Origin: JAHJRJ01 sp037443685
Lineage (GTDB): Bacteria; Bacteroidota; Ignavibacteria; UBA10030; BY39
NCBI GenBank assembly: GCA_037443685.1
Contig: JBBINX010000005.1
Location: 1 to 62,380, forward strand
Direction of reading: 5' to 3'
Length of the DNA stretch: 62,380 nucleotides
Shown here: piece by piece, positions 55,559 to 62,380 of the stretch
Numbering within the stretch: the stretch's first letter is position 1
Layout: every line of letters begins with the position of its first letter
Translations under genes and position numbers: made by a program
Notes under the pieces: generated by a model
What the model was told of the DNA's origin: nothing
Databases searched by the model: none
The model's input: only the letters and a program-made list of their open reading frames with translations

Positions 55559-56842
55559 ATGAATAACAAAAAAAATATTATTTTAGTAATAGCATCAGTG
55601 ATGCTAACTGTTTTCGGTTTTAGCGGATTGATGGCGCAAGATTCGAAAAGCCCCGGGGAAGAATATAAAGCCCCATTAGCCGCCGAGGTTCGTAACGGAA
55701 AACTTTTCTTCGCTTCTGAAGACGGAAATTTTAGCTGGTGGTTCGATTCCCGGCTTCAAATTGATGGAGCTATGTATTTCGAGAACAAGAATCTGATGAG
55801 TAATGGTGTTACATTAAGAAGACTCACCTTTGCACTCAAGGCAATTCTCTGGAAGGATTGGGCGGCTGAACTTGACGTTGATTTTGGCGAGGCAGTTTCG
55901 ACCAAATCTCAAATATCTTTAAGAGATATGTGGATAAAATATACTTTCCCTTCTTTTAATTTTGCCCTTCAAGTAGGACATTTTAAAGAACCTTTTGGAA
56001 TGGAAAGATTAAATAGTTCCCGACTATTGACTTTCTTAGAACGGTCTGCAGTATCTAATGCTATAGCCCTTGGAAGACGAATAGGGGGGGCTGCCAGATA
56101 TTGGAACAACTATGGTCAAGTTACAGCAGCAATCATGGGACACGAAGCTGGGACCAGAGTAGATAAAGGACAACGAGACGAAGGCTTTTCTACAAACCTT
56201 CGTACATCCGTAGCACCAATAAATAAAGATGGACATAACTTGCACATAGGATTTGCTGGTTCCTACAAAATTCCAGACGTTGTCGCTGACCTAAGCCGCA
56301 ACACAATTGAGGTTAACGCCCGCACAGAAACTTATGTATTCAATCCGAAGTTTTTACATACCGGCGATATTAATGATGTAAATTATTATAATCGTTATGG
56401 TACCGAGTTAATGTACATAAATGGACCGTTCTATTTTCAGTCCGAATTTATGGGGATGTCAATTAAACGCTGGAAAACTAAACCGACTGTTAATTTAAGG
56501 GGTGGCTATGCGATGGCGTCCTATATGCTAACGGGTGAAACACGTTATTATCACATTGATGAAGGCGAGGTTGGAGCAATCGAACCGCCAAAAAATAGCT
56601 GGGGTGCATTAGAATTAGCGGCTCGTTACAGTGTTACAAATCTGAACCACTTTAATGCCGGGATAAGGGGTGGACAGTCGAACCAATTAATGCTCGGAAT
56701 AAATTATTACCCCAATATGAATATCAAACTCCAATTCAATTATTCATTCGTTAACTTAGACCAGTATGCTACAAGAAAAGGTAACTTAATTGGAGATGAT
56801 GACCATTCATTCATTCAAATGCGCCTTCAAGCATCATTATAA
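55559..56842 (+). CDS. OprP/OprO-like phosphate-selective porin
   Basis: A 427-residue outer-membrane porin with signal peptide (to about residue 27, LMAQ). It carries the family features FSWWFDSRLQIDGAMYFE, RRLTFALKAILWKDWAAELDVDFG and YTFPSFNFALQVGHFKEPFGMERL, ending with MRLQASL. OprP/OprO porins pass phosphate and polyphosphate across the outer membrane. It lies 21 bp after the PiT gene, closing the putative phosphate unit. Confidence 0.87.
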   Translation: MNNKKNIILVIASVMLTVFGFSGLMAQDSKSPGEEYKAPLAAEVRNGKLFFASEDGNFSWWFDSRLQIDGAMYFENKNLMSNGVTLRRLTFALKAILWKDWAAELDVDFGEAVSTKSQISLRDMWIKYTFPSFNFALQVGHFKEPFGMERLNSSRLLTFLERSAVSNAIALGRRIGGAARYWNNYGQVTAAIMGHEAGTRVDKGQRDEGFSTNLRTSVAPINKDGHNLHIGFAGSYKIPDVVADLSRNTIEVNARTETYVFNPKFLHTGDINDVNYYNRYGTELMYINGPFYFQSEFMGMSIKRWKTKPTVNLRGGYAMASYMLTGETRYYHIDEGEVGAIEPPKNSWGALELAARYSVTNLNHFNAGIRGGQSNQLMLGINYYPNMNIKLQFNYSFVNLDQYATRKGNLIGDDDHSFIQMRLQASL

Positions 56843-56861
56843 AAATAAGGAGATAAAAAAA

Positions 56862-58193
56862 ATGAAAAAAATATTATTAGCTCTTGCATACATTATTCCA
56901 TTATTGTTCACATCTTGTTCACGAGAAGATCCAAATCCTTTAATACCACCACCTCCACCTCAAGTTGCATTTAAGATTAATGAAATTTACTCAAGAGGTG
57001 ATACTATTAATCCTGATTGGATCGAAATTTTCAATCCATCAAGTAGTCAGTTGGATATTAGCGGTTATAAAATCTACGATATCGGCGGACAAAGTGGTTC
57101 AAAACCCAAAAAATTATTCCCGAGTGGAACAAAAATTCCAGCGAAAGGATTTTTTGTTGTTATTGTTGATGATACAACTTCGAGCGGATTTGGTTTATCA
57201 AGTTCGGGTGAACAGGTTTGGTTGGAAAATGCTTTAGGAAGTGTAATAGATAATGTTACTTTCCCAGCGCTTGATGTTAATCAATCGTACATTAGATACC
57301 CGGATGGTTCATCTACTTGGTTGAAGACCGATAGTGTAACAAGTGGGGCATCGAATGTACTAAAAACTAATTTTCTAATTAAAATAAATGAAATTTACTC
57401 AAGTGGGACTGTATCTAATCCAGACTGGATTGAAGTTTATAATTTATTGGGTTCTCAAATTGAACTCAGTGGATTTATGCTTTATAACAATGACGGAAAA
57501 AGTGGTTCGAAGCCAAAAAAATTATTTCCGAATGGCACAATAATTCCAGCTAATGGATTTATTGTTATGGTTGTTGATGATACAACTTCAAGTGGATTCG
57601 GATTATCGAGTTCGGGTGAAAAGGTTTGGTTAGAAAATAATTCTGGTGTTGTTATAGATAGTGTAACTTTTCCCGCCCTTGGAATTGATACCTCTTATGC
57701 CAGACAACCCGATGGCACGGATAATTGGATTAAACTCTTTCCAGCAACGAAAGGTGCTTCTAATATTTCAACAGTAACTGTAAATCTAGTCATGAATGAG
57801 ATTTATTCGAGAGGCACAGCTGGAAATTTAGACTGGATTGAAGTTTATAATCCGAATACTGTTCAGGTTAATCTTAATGGGTATAAGATTTATGATATTG
57901 GTGGGCAAAGTGGAACAAAGCCGAAGAAATCGTTTCCGGCGACTGCTGTTATTCCAGCGAAGGGATTTTATGTTATCATCACTGATACAGCAGATTATTC
58001 GGGTGATTTGAGTGGTTTTGGACTCTCCAGTAGTGGAGAAGAAGTTTGGTTAGAAAATTCCAGCGGTACGGTGATAGATAATGTTACATTTACTGCGATG
58101 AGTACTACACAAACTTACGGAAGGTATCCAGATGGCAGCACAAACTGGCAATTACTAAACACTATTACACGCGGCGGTCCTAATCAACCGTAA
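56862..58193 (+). CDS. Lipoprotein with three lamin-tail (LTD) domains
   Basis: A 443-residue lipoprotein from the ATG at 56862 (AAGGAGA upstream; the earlier in-frame ATG at 56790 would overlap the porin). The lipobox ends at FTSC, followed by a Pro-rich linker (PLIPPPPPQ). Three tandem LTD domains (about 36-165, 171-303 and 307-443) repeat INEIYSRG, DWIEIFNPSS, KIYDIGGQSG and GFGLSSSGE-VWLEN. Bacterial LTD proteins are secreted or surface binders of unknown ligand. DNA of the three copies is partly near-identical, so recent duplication or gene conversion is likely. Confidence 0.83.
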   Translation: MKKILLALAYIIPLLFTSCSREDPNPLIPPPPPQVAFKINEIYSRGDTINPDWIEIFNPSSSQLDISGYKIYDIGGQSGSKPKKLFPSGTKIPAKGFFVVIVDDTTSSGFGLSSSGEQVWLENALGSVIDNVTFPALDVNQSYIRYPDGSSTWLKTDSVTSGASNVLKTNFLIKINEIYSSGTVSNPDWIEVYNLLGSQIELSGFMLYNNDGKSGSKPKKLFPNGTIIPANGFIVMVVDDTTSSGFGLSSSGEKVWLENNSGVVIDSVTFPALGIDTSYARQPDGTDNWIKLFPATKGASNISTVTVNLVMNEIYSRGTAGNLDWIEVYNPNTVQVNLNGYKIYDIGGQSGTKPKKSFPATAVIPAKGFYVIITDTADYSGDLSGFGLSSSGEEVWLENSSGTVIDNVTFTAMSTTQTYGRYPDGSTNWQLLNTITRGGPNQP

Positions 58194-58208
58194 ATATAAT
58201 AACACTCA

Positions 58209-58227
58209 CCTGCTTGCCGCAGGTAGG
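58209..58227. repeat. Short GC-rich palindromic repeat
   Basis: CCTGCTTGCCGCAGGTAGG has a CTGC/GCAG core and lies 16 nt after the LTD gene. It belongs with 3742-3760 to the small GC-rich palindromes seen between genes in this window. Confidence 0.4.
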
Positions 58228-58252
58228 GTTTACACAGATATGACTGATTAAC

Positions 58253-58413
58253 TGATGTTGCGCAAAGTTCAACTTTAAAAAAATAAAAAAACGATTTAAA
58301 GAATAATAGAACACGGATGACGCTGATTTTGACTGATTTTCACGGATTTAAATCTGTGTACATCAGTTTAATCTGTGTCATCAGTGGTCTATTTTGTGTT
58401 TTGCGTAACATCA
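58253..58413. repeat. Nested 161-bp imperfect palindrome
   Basis: Outer arms TGATGTTGCGCAAA (58253-58266) and TTTGCGTAACATCA (58400-58413) pair over 14 nt with one mismatch. Inside lie ACACGGATGACGCTGATT and ATCTGTGT/AATCTGTGTCATCAGTG words, which again pair with each other. The same ACACGGATGA word starts the repeat at 60973-61056. It lies between the LTD and SdiA-regulated-type genes and covers the first codons of the longest possible frame of the latter. Confidence 0.6.
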
Positions 58414-58439
58414 ACTATTTAATAATAAAAAAAATTACT

Positions 58440-59195
58440 TTGTCTATTCGACTTCAACAAATATTGATTCTACTCCAGTTAATTATACTGAGTAATTTGA
58501 ACTGTGGTAGAAATGACCCTGGAGATACACCTACTATTCAGTCGATTAGTCCGATTGCAGTTTATAATTTGAATATTCCGGAACCATCCGGCTTAGTTTT
58601 TAACACAAAAGATTCCACTTTTTACACCGTTTCCGATGGAGTGGGCGGCGCTATTTATCAAATATCAATCGACGGGCAAATTGTAAATACTTATTCAGTA
58701 AACGGTAATGATATGGAGGGGATAACATTCTCAGATAATTACGACACCCTGTATGTTGCCGAAGAAGGTTCCCGCCAGATTATTAAATATAGTACGACCG
58801 GGATAAAGATTTCTCCTATTAATGTTTCAGGCACAAATTCATACAATAACGGTTTAGAAGGGATTGCAGTTAAAGGCAATTCCTTTTTTGTTGTAAACGA
58901 GAAAAGCCCCGCAGCATTCATCGAGCTTAATTTGCAGGGTGAAAAACTGTATGAAGTTAATATCTCCTATGCTCTAGATTTATCCGATATATGTTATGAC
59001 CCTGTAGAAGATATTATATGGCTTGTGAGCCACGAGTCGCAATCGCTTTTTAAGATTAGCTTAGCAGGTCAACTGATTAAGCAATGGAAAATCCCTGTCG
59101 TTCAACCCGAAGGTGTTACGATAGTGAATGGTCGTTTTGTATATATTGTTTGTGATAAAGAAGCAAAGTTATATGTTTTTAATAAACCAATATAG
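58440..59195 (+). CDS. SdiA-regulated domain propeller lipoprotein or exported protein
   Basis: About 251 residues from TTG at 58440, with a hydrophobic signal segment (LQQILILLQLIILSNLN) and a Cys close after it. The frame stays open to 58317, but that part is dispersed-repeat DNA, so an earlier start is doubtful. The propeller shows blades with PSGLVFNTKDSTFYTVSDG, NGNDMEGITFS and LYVAEEGSRQIIKYS, the SdiA-regulated pattern. No catalytic residues are seen. A near paralogue is fused to another protein at 59296-60858. Confidence 0.65.
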   Translation: MSIRLQQILILLQLIILSNLNCGRNDPGDTPTIQSISPIAVYNLNIPEPSGLVFNTKDSTFYTVSDGVGGAIYQISIDGQIVNTYSVNGNDMEGITFSDNYDTLYVAEEGSRQIIKYSTTGIKISPINVSGTNSYNNGLEGIAVKGNSFFVVNEKSPAAFIELNLQGEKLYEVNISYALDLSDICYDPVEDIIWLVSHESQSLFKISLAGQLIKQWKIPVVQPEGVTIVNGRFVYIVCDKEAKLYVFNKPI

Positions 59196-59211
59196 CGCTC
59201 ATATTAAATCC

Positions 59212-59301
59212 CCCGAAGGCTATCATTACTTCATCTCAGAAAACCTTCGGGAGGTTGCCAACTTCTTCGCGCTCTTTGCGATATCTCAGCGCACTTTGCG
59301 G
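59212..59301. repeat. Palindromic repeat abutting a gene start
   Basis: CCCGAAGG (59212-59219) pairs with CCTTCGGG (59244-59251), and CTTCGCGCTCTTTGCG with a CGCACTTTGCGG word follows. These are typical dispersed intergenic words. The block lies between the two SdiA-regulated-type genes and runs up to the apparent start of the second. Confidence 0.5.
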
Positions 59302-60858
59302 TTATATCATTATAAAAAATTACAAAAAATTTCAATAGTGTTTTTAATAACATCATCGGTTGTATTTAACCAGAACAACCCAACGGCTTTCGATTTATCA
59401 GGCGGAAATTATTCATTCACTTACTGGGATAGTTTAGCCCCTGCAGGCACTTATCCCGCCAATATGATTTTTCATTTAACCGATACACAAGATCCGGGAT
59501 TAACTGTTCAGATGACCGATAATTATACAGCCGCTTATAACTTGACAAGCCAATCGAGGATTAACGGACTCAGAGACGATGGTGTTTCTTTCATTAACAC
59601 TAGCTCGAATGGTTACCTCGGCGCCGCAGTGGTTGCTTTGAATTCTTTGGGCAGGTCTAACATTCAAATAACTTGGACAGCCGGAACTATTACGCCAGCC
59701 GGTGTTGACCGTGTTTATAGATTTCGGTTACAATATCGCGTTGGAACTTCTGCATCATGGATCGATGTACCGGGTCCTGTTGAATACACGGCGAACAGCA
59801 CTGCGGGTCATTCGCAGACATTCGGGCCCACGACTTTACCTTCTGATGCAAACAACAGTCCTATAGTTCAGGTGCGCTGGAAGTATTATAACGTATCAGG
59901 AACCACGGGAACAAGACCCCGACTAAGATTAGATGATATTTCAATTACGAGTTCACAGATAATAGGAGCTACAAAGTTAGCGGTGATAAGCATAAACGGT
60001 GGACAGAGTCCGACTGCTGGTGTACCTTTTAATGTTGTAGTTCAATCGCAGGACGACAGCGGCGTTCCTCAAAACGTTTCTCAGAATACCGGTATTCAAT
60101 TGTCGCTTGAAACCGGTAACGGAGTACTTGGCGGTACTCTCAGCGGAACAATCCTCGCTGGCACAAACAGCGTTACAGTTTCCGGCATAACATACACAAC
60201 ACCGCTGAACGCAATAAATGTTTACAATACCGCTGTGCGCGAACCCTCGGGTTTAGCTTTTAATCCTTCCGATAATACGCTTTATACTGTCTCCGATGGC
60301 TCGAACGGTTCGGTATCTCAGATTTCATTAACAGGGTCAGTCATTCGCACCGTTAATGTGAATGGAAACGATATGGAAGGAATTACAATGCAGACACCTT
60401 TTGATACACTGTTTGTAGTGGAAGAGGGACTGCGGCAAATTGTAAAGTATAGTTTGACGGGCGTAAAATTAGGAACAATTAATGTAAATGTTACAGGACC
60501 CGACAACAACGGATTAGAAGGAATAGCAATTAACCCGACAAGCAAGAATTATTATGTAATAAAGCAAAAAGACCCTCGGTTATTGATTGAGCTTAACTCT
60601 TCTGGAACAGAAATAAAAAGAACCGAAATAACGTTTGCGCCCGATTTATCCGATATTTGTTTCGATTCTGAGCTAAATGTTTTATGGCTTGTAAGCGGCG
60701 AAGCGCAAATGCTTTATAAGATTACGACAGACGGCGTTCTGCTTACTAAATGGAAGCTACCTGTTCAAAAACCCGAAGGTATAGCGGTTGTGCAAAATAA
60801 TTATTTATATATTACTTGCGACTCCACCTGGAAATTATATGTTTTTAATAAGCCGTAA
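59296..60858 (+). CDS. Secreted-type protein fused to an SdiA-regulated propeller
   Basis: About 520 residues from TTG at 59296, which gives a signal-like start (KKLQKISIVFLITSSVVF). The frame is open to 59128 but that part overlaps the previous gene and is repeat DNA. Residues about 16-220 form a domain like the N-termini of T9SS-exported surface proteins (GGNYSFTYWDSLAPAGTYPA onward, VRWKYYNVSGTTGTRPRLR). A short Ig-like stretch (SGVPQNVSQNTGIQLSLETG) is cut off after GITYTT and leads at once into a propeller (NTAVREPSGLAFNPSDNTLY), nearly the same as the gene before. No sorting domain remains. The fusion may come from recombination. Confidence 0.65.
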   Translation: MRLYHYKKLQKISIVFLITSSVVFNQNNPTAFDLSGGNYSFTYWDSLAPAGTYPANMIFHLTDTQDPGLTVQMTDNYTAAYNLTSQSRINGLRDDGVSFINTSSNGYLGAAVVALNSLGRSNIQITWTAGTITPAGVDRVYRFRLQYRVGTSASWIDVPGPVEYTANSTAGHSQTFGPTTLPSDANNSPIVQVRWKYYNVSGTTGTRPRLRLDDISITSSQIIGATKLAVISINGGQSPTAGVPFNVVVQSQDDSGVPQNVSQNTGIQLSLETGNGVLGGTLSGTILAGTNSVTVSGITYTTPLNAINVYNTAVREPSGLAFNPSDNTLYTVSDGSNGSVSQISLTGSVIRTVNVNGNDMEGITMQTPFDTLFVVEEGLRQIVKYSLTGVKLGTINVNVTGPDNNGLEGIAINPTSKNYYVIKQKDPRLLIELNSSGTEIKRTEITFAPDLSDICFDSELNVLWLVSGEAQMLYKITTDGVLLTKWKLPVQKPEGIAVVQNNYLYITCDSTWKLYVFNKP

Positions 60859-60972
60859 AAGATTGCATTTGATTTGGAGATGTTATAAATTAAATACACA
60901 ACTAATGTCAAAATAATGGACTAAATAGTTCCGCCAATTTTTATAATTTGAAACCTCTGAAAAATAGAAAGC

Positions 60973-61056
60973 AGAACACGGATGAACACTGATTCAGCGG
61001 ATCAGCACAGATAATAATCCGTGTATATCCGTCAAATTCGCGTTTTTCTGTGTTCT
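60973..61056. repeat. Dispersed palindromic repeat (ACACGGATGA family)
   Basis: AGAACAC (60973-60979) pairs with GTGTTCT (61050-61056), and internal AATCCGTGTATATCC pairs with parts of ACACGGATGAACAC. The leading word matches the repeat at 58308-58320. Confidence 0.55.
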
Positions 61057-61183
61057 ATTAAAATTATTCATTTCTTACAGATTTAATTTTTTAGAAGTCT
61101 CAATTTTTTAATTTTGAATTGTTTCAGTATTAAGCAGACTAATTAACCAATAACTAATTAACAATAAACAACTAACAAAAAAT

Positions 61184-61198
61184 ATCCGCCTCAGGCGG
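61184..61198. repeat. TCCGCCTCAGGCGGA palindrome in the leader of the last gene
   Basis: TCCGCCTCAGGCGGA is a perfect 7-bp inverted repeat around C, ending 3 nt before the ribosome-binding site (61202-61207) of the last gene. It could be an operator, but short GC-rich palindromes of this kind are widespread repeats in related genomes. Confidence 0.5.
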
Positions 61199-61214
61199 AA
61201 AAAGGAGTAATGTT

Positions 61215-62380
61215 ATGAAAAACTTATATTATCTTTTTATTATCATAGTTGTTGGCTTAGCACTAAGCACAACGACTCTGAGCGACGACTTCACGATTTA
61301 CAATCTTGTTGTTTTACGAGTTGGCGATGGTTCTGCGGCTCTTTCCAGTGCAGCAACCCAAACATTTATCGATGAGTACACAAAGGCTGGAACGCTTGTA
61401 CGATCATTACCTAATCCGCTTAATATGACTAACTCAGGGACTGCTACAAGTGAAGGCGGACTTTTACGTTCTGTTGACGGAAAACATATCTCTTGGGCTT
61501 GCTATAGGGCTTATGTAGGTACTTTATCAGTAGCAGGTACAGCATCTTCAACAGTTAATAGAGTAGCTGCATTAATGAATTATAAAACTGTTATAGACAC
61601 CTCAACAAAGTTAACCGATGCATATAGTACTAACAATATTCGTAGCGCCATATACGATGGTGGAGATTCAATTTGGTTAGCAGGTACTGGTACAAATCCA
61701 GGTGTTAGATATGCTGCAAAAGGAGCTACAACATCAACCCAACTATCAACCAGTGTAACTAATATCAGAACGGTTGGAATATATAACGGACAACTTTATT
61801 GTGGATCGGCTTCAGGAGCTTTCCAGGGTGTAAGCTCTGTAGGCACAGGACTTCCAACTACAAGTGGTCAAACAATAACTATTCTGCCTGGCTTTCCAAC
61901 TACATCAGGTCCTAGTCCTTATGGTTTTGTGATGAATGCTGCTGGAAATGTAATTTATGTTGCAGATGATCGTACAACTGCCAGCGGAGGTGGGATACAA
62001 AAATGGACATTAAGTGCAGGTACTTGGAGTTTGACATATACTTTAAATAGTGGTCTTACTGCTGGTTGCCGTGCTTTAACAGTTGATTGGTTTGGCACAT
62101 ATCCGATTATATATGCTATTCAAGCTAGTTCTCCAACGACAATAGTAAAAGTAACTGATCAAGGTGCCTCTTCAGCATTTACTGTACTGGCAACTTCGCC
62201 GGAAAACACTGCATTTCGTGGTATAGCATGGACGCCCACTTTAAGTGGTGCAGTGCCTGTCCAGCTCGCATCGTTTGTAGGTAATTTTATAAGTAATAAC
62301 CAAGCTAAATTAGATTGGTCAACAATCAGTGAAATCAACAACTTCGGCTTTTATGTCCAGAAGTACAACGGAACAGATTA
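61215..62380 (+). CDS. Secreted T9SS-type surface protein, 3'-truncated
   Basis: The frame starts at ATG 61215 (AAGGAG upstream) and runs off the right edge, showing about 388 residues. A signal peptide (MKNLYYLFIIIVVGLALSTTT) is followed by propeller-like repeats rich in Gly, Thr and Ser (about 20-340) and then PVQLASFVGN and LDWSTISEINNFGFYVQK, the sequence that precedes type A sorting domains in many T9SS cargo proteins. The sorting domain itself lies outside the window. Function is unknown. Confidence 0.8.
   Translation, partial: MKNLYYLFIIIVVGLALSTTTLSDDFTIYNLVVLRVGDGSAALSSAATQTFIDEYTKAGTLVRSLPNPLNMTNSGTATSEGGLLRSVDGKHISWACYRAYVGTLSVAGTASSTVNRVAALMNYKTVIDTSTKLTDAYSTNNIRSAIYDGGDSIWLAGTGTNPGVRYAAKGATTSTQLSTSVTNIRTVGIYNGQLYCGSASGAFQGVSSVGTGLPTTSGQTITILPGFPTTSGPSPYGFVMNAAGNVIYVADDRTTASGGGIQKWTLSAGTWSLTYTLNSGLTAGCRALTVDWFGTYPIIYAIQASSPTTIVKVTDQGASSAFTVLATSPENTAFRGIAWTPTLSGAVPVQLASFVGNFISNNQAKLDWSTISEINNFGFYVQKYNGTD

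Larger units (their letters stand above)
60859..61214. other. Non-coding gap with a palindromic repeat
   Basis: Mostly AT-rich DNA without a coding frame. It holds the dispersed repeat at 60973-61056 and the palindrome at 61184-61198. I see no clear promoter or terminator. Confidence 0.6.

Noticed and set aside
58317..58439. Upstream extension of the first SdiA-regulated propeller gene
   Set aside because: It consists of the dispersed palindromic repeat and has no ribosome-binding site; the hydrophobic leader starts after 58440.
59128..59295. Longer N-terminus of the fused propeller protein
   Set aside because: This part overlaps the previous gene and encodes repeat DNA; the signal-like segment begins only near 59296.
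1..62380. tRNA or rRNA genes
   Set aside because: I looked through the gaps for tRNA-like cloverleaf features and rRNA words and found none; a covariance-model scan would be needed to rule out divergent cases.

Overview
The window is AT-rich, gene-dense DNA from a Gram-negative bacterium, most likely of the Bacteroidota/Chlorobiota branch and probably an Ignavibacteria-like lineage. The pointers are: several type IX secretion (T9SS) type A C-terminal sorting domains, two PorV/PorQ-like barrels, a TonB receptor with a carboxypeptidase-regulatory-like N-domain, an ssb-gldE pair, a TTG-N20-TATCTTTG promoter of the Bacteroidetes type, TTG starts, and a 31-residue AURKAIP1/COX24-like basic protein. 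The lineage is inferred from gene content only. I recognise no rRNA, tRNA, CRISPR array or intact insertion sequence.

Layout. 1-15600: a cell-surface region holding two cargo-plus-barrel modules (a large T9SS-sorted protein followed by a PorV/PorQ-like protein), the second preceded by a TonB-dependent receptor. Between them lie a secreted M6-type metalloprotease with FG-GAP/VCBS and ASPIC domains and, upstream of it, a decayed third copy of the large cargo family. 15683-30265: a PIG-L-like protein that has lost its metal ligands, an NHL propeller, ssb, a GldE-like CBS protein, SppA, HU, a zinc-ribbon/TPR protein, a lipoprotein 5'-nucleotidase, a membrane protein of unknown role, a P-loop kinase-like protein on the minus strand, a YtxH/YtxG-like pair, a divergent EF-G and a HIT protein. 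30274-31680: a decayed Sll1717-family P-loop ATPase. 31789-46289: amidohydrolase, leuS, two glycosyltransferases flanking an O-antigen-ligase-like protein, then a tight run of housekeeping genes (DUF1844, nadK, radA, rdgB, a PQQ-like propeller, yjbQ, phzF) and a heterodisulfide-reductase-like membrane iron-sulfur protein.

46598-56842 is the most interesting part. A minus-strand set (PhnD-like periplasmic binding protein, histidine kinase, NtrC-type sigma54 activator) faces a plus-strand set (two CYTH-type proteins, a DASS/SLC13 anion transporter, a DUF47 PhoU-like protein, a PiT phosphate transporter and an OprP/OprO-like porin). The divergent intergenic region has a near-consensus -24/-12 promoter pointing at the CYTH/transport genes, with two palindromic GGCGA-type sites 110-155 bp upstream, where NtrC-family enhancers usually sit. 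I read this as a sensor-controlled system for taking up and processing phosphate, or a phosphorylated or polyphosphate-like anion. The activator gene carries an in-frame TGA in place of a Gly codon just before its DNA-binding domain, so it is either recently broken, mis-sequenced or truncated.

56862-62380: surface and accessory proteins (a triple lamin-tail lipoprotein, two SdiA-regulated-type propellers, one fused to a secreted-protein N-terminus, and a 3'-truncated T9SS-type protein), separated by dispersed imperfect palindromes that run up to or into the apparent start regions of the neighbouring genes.
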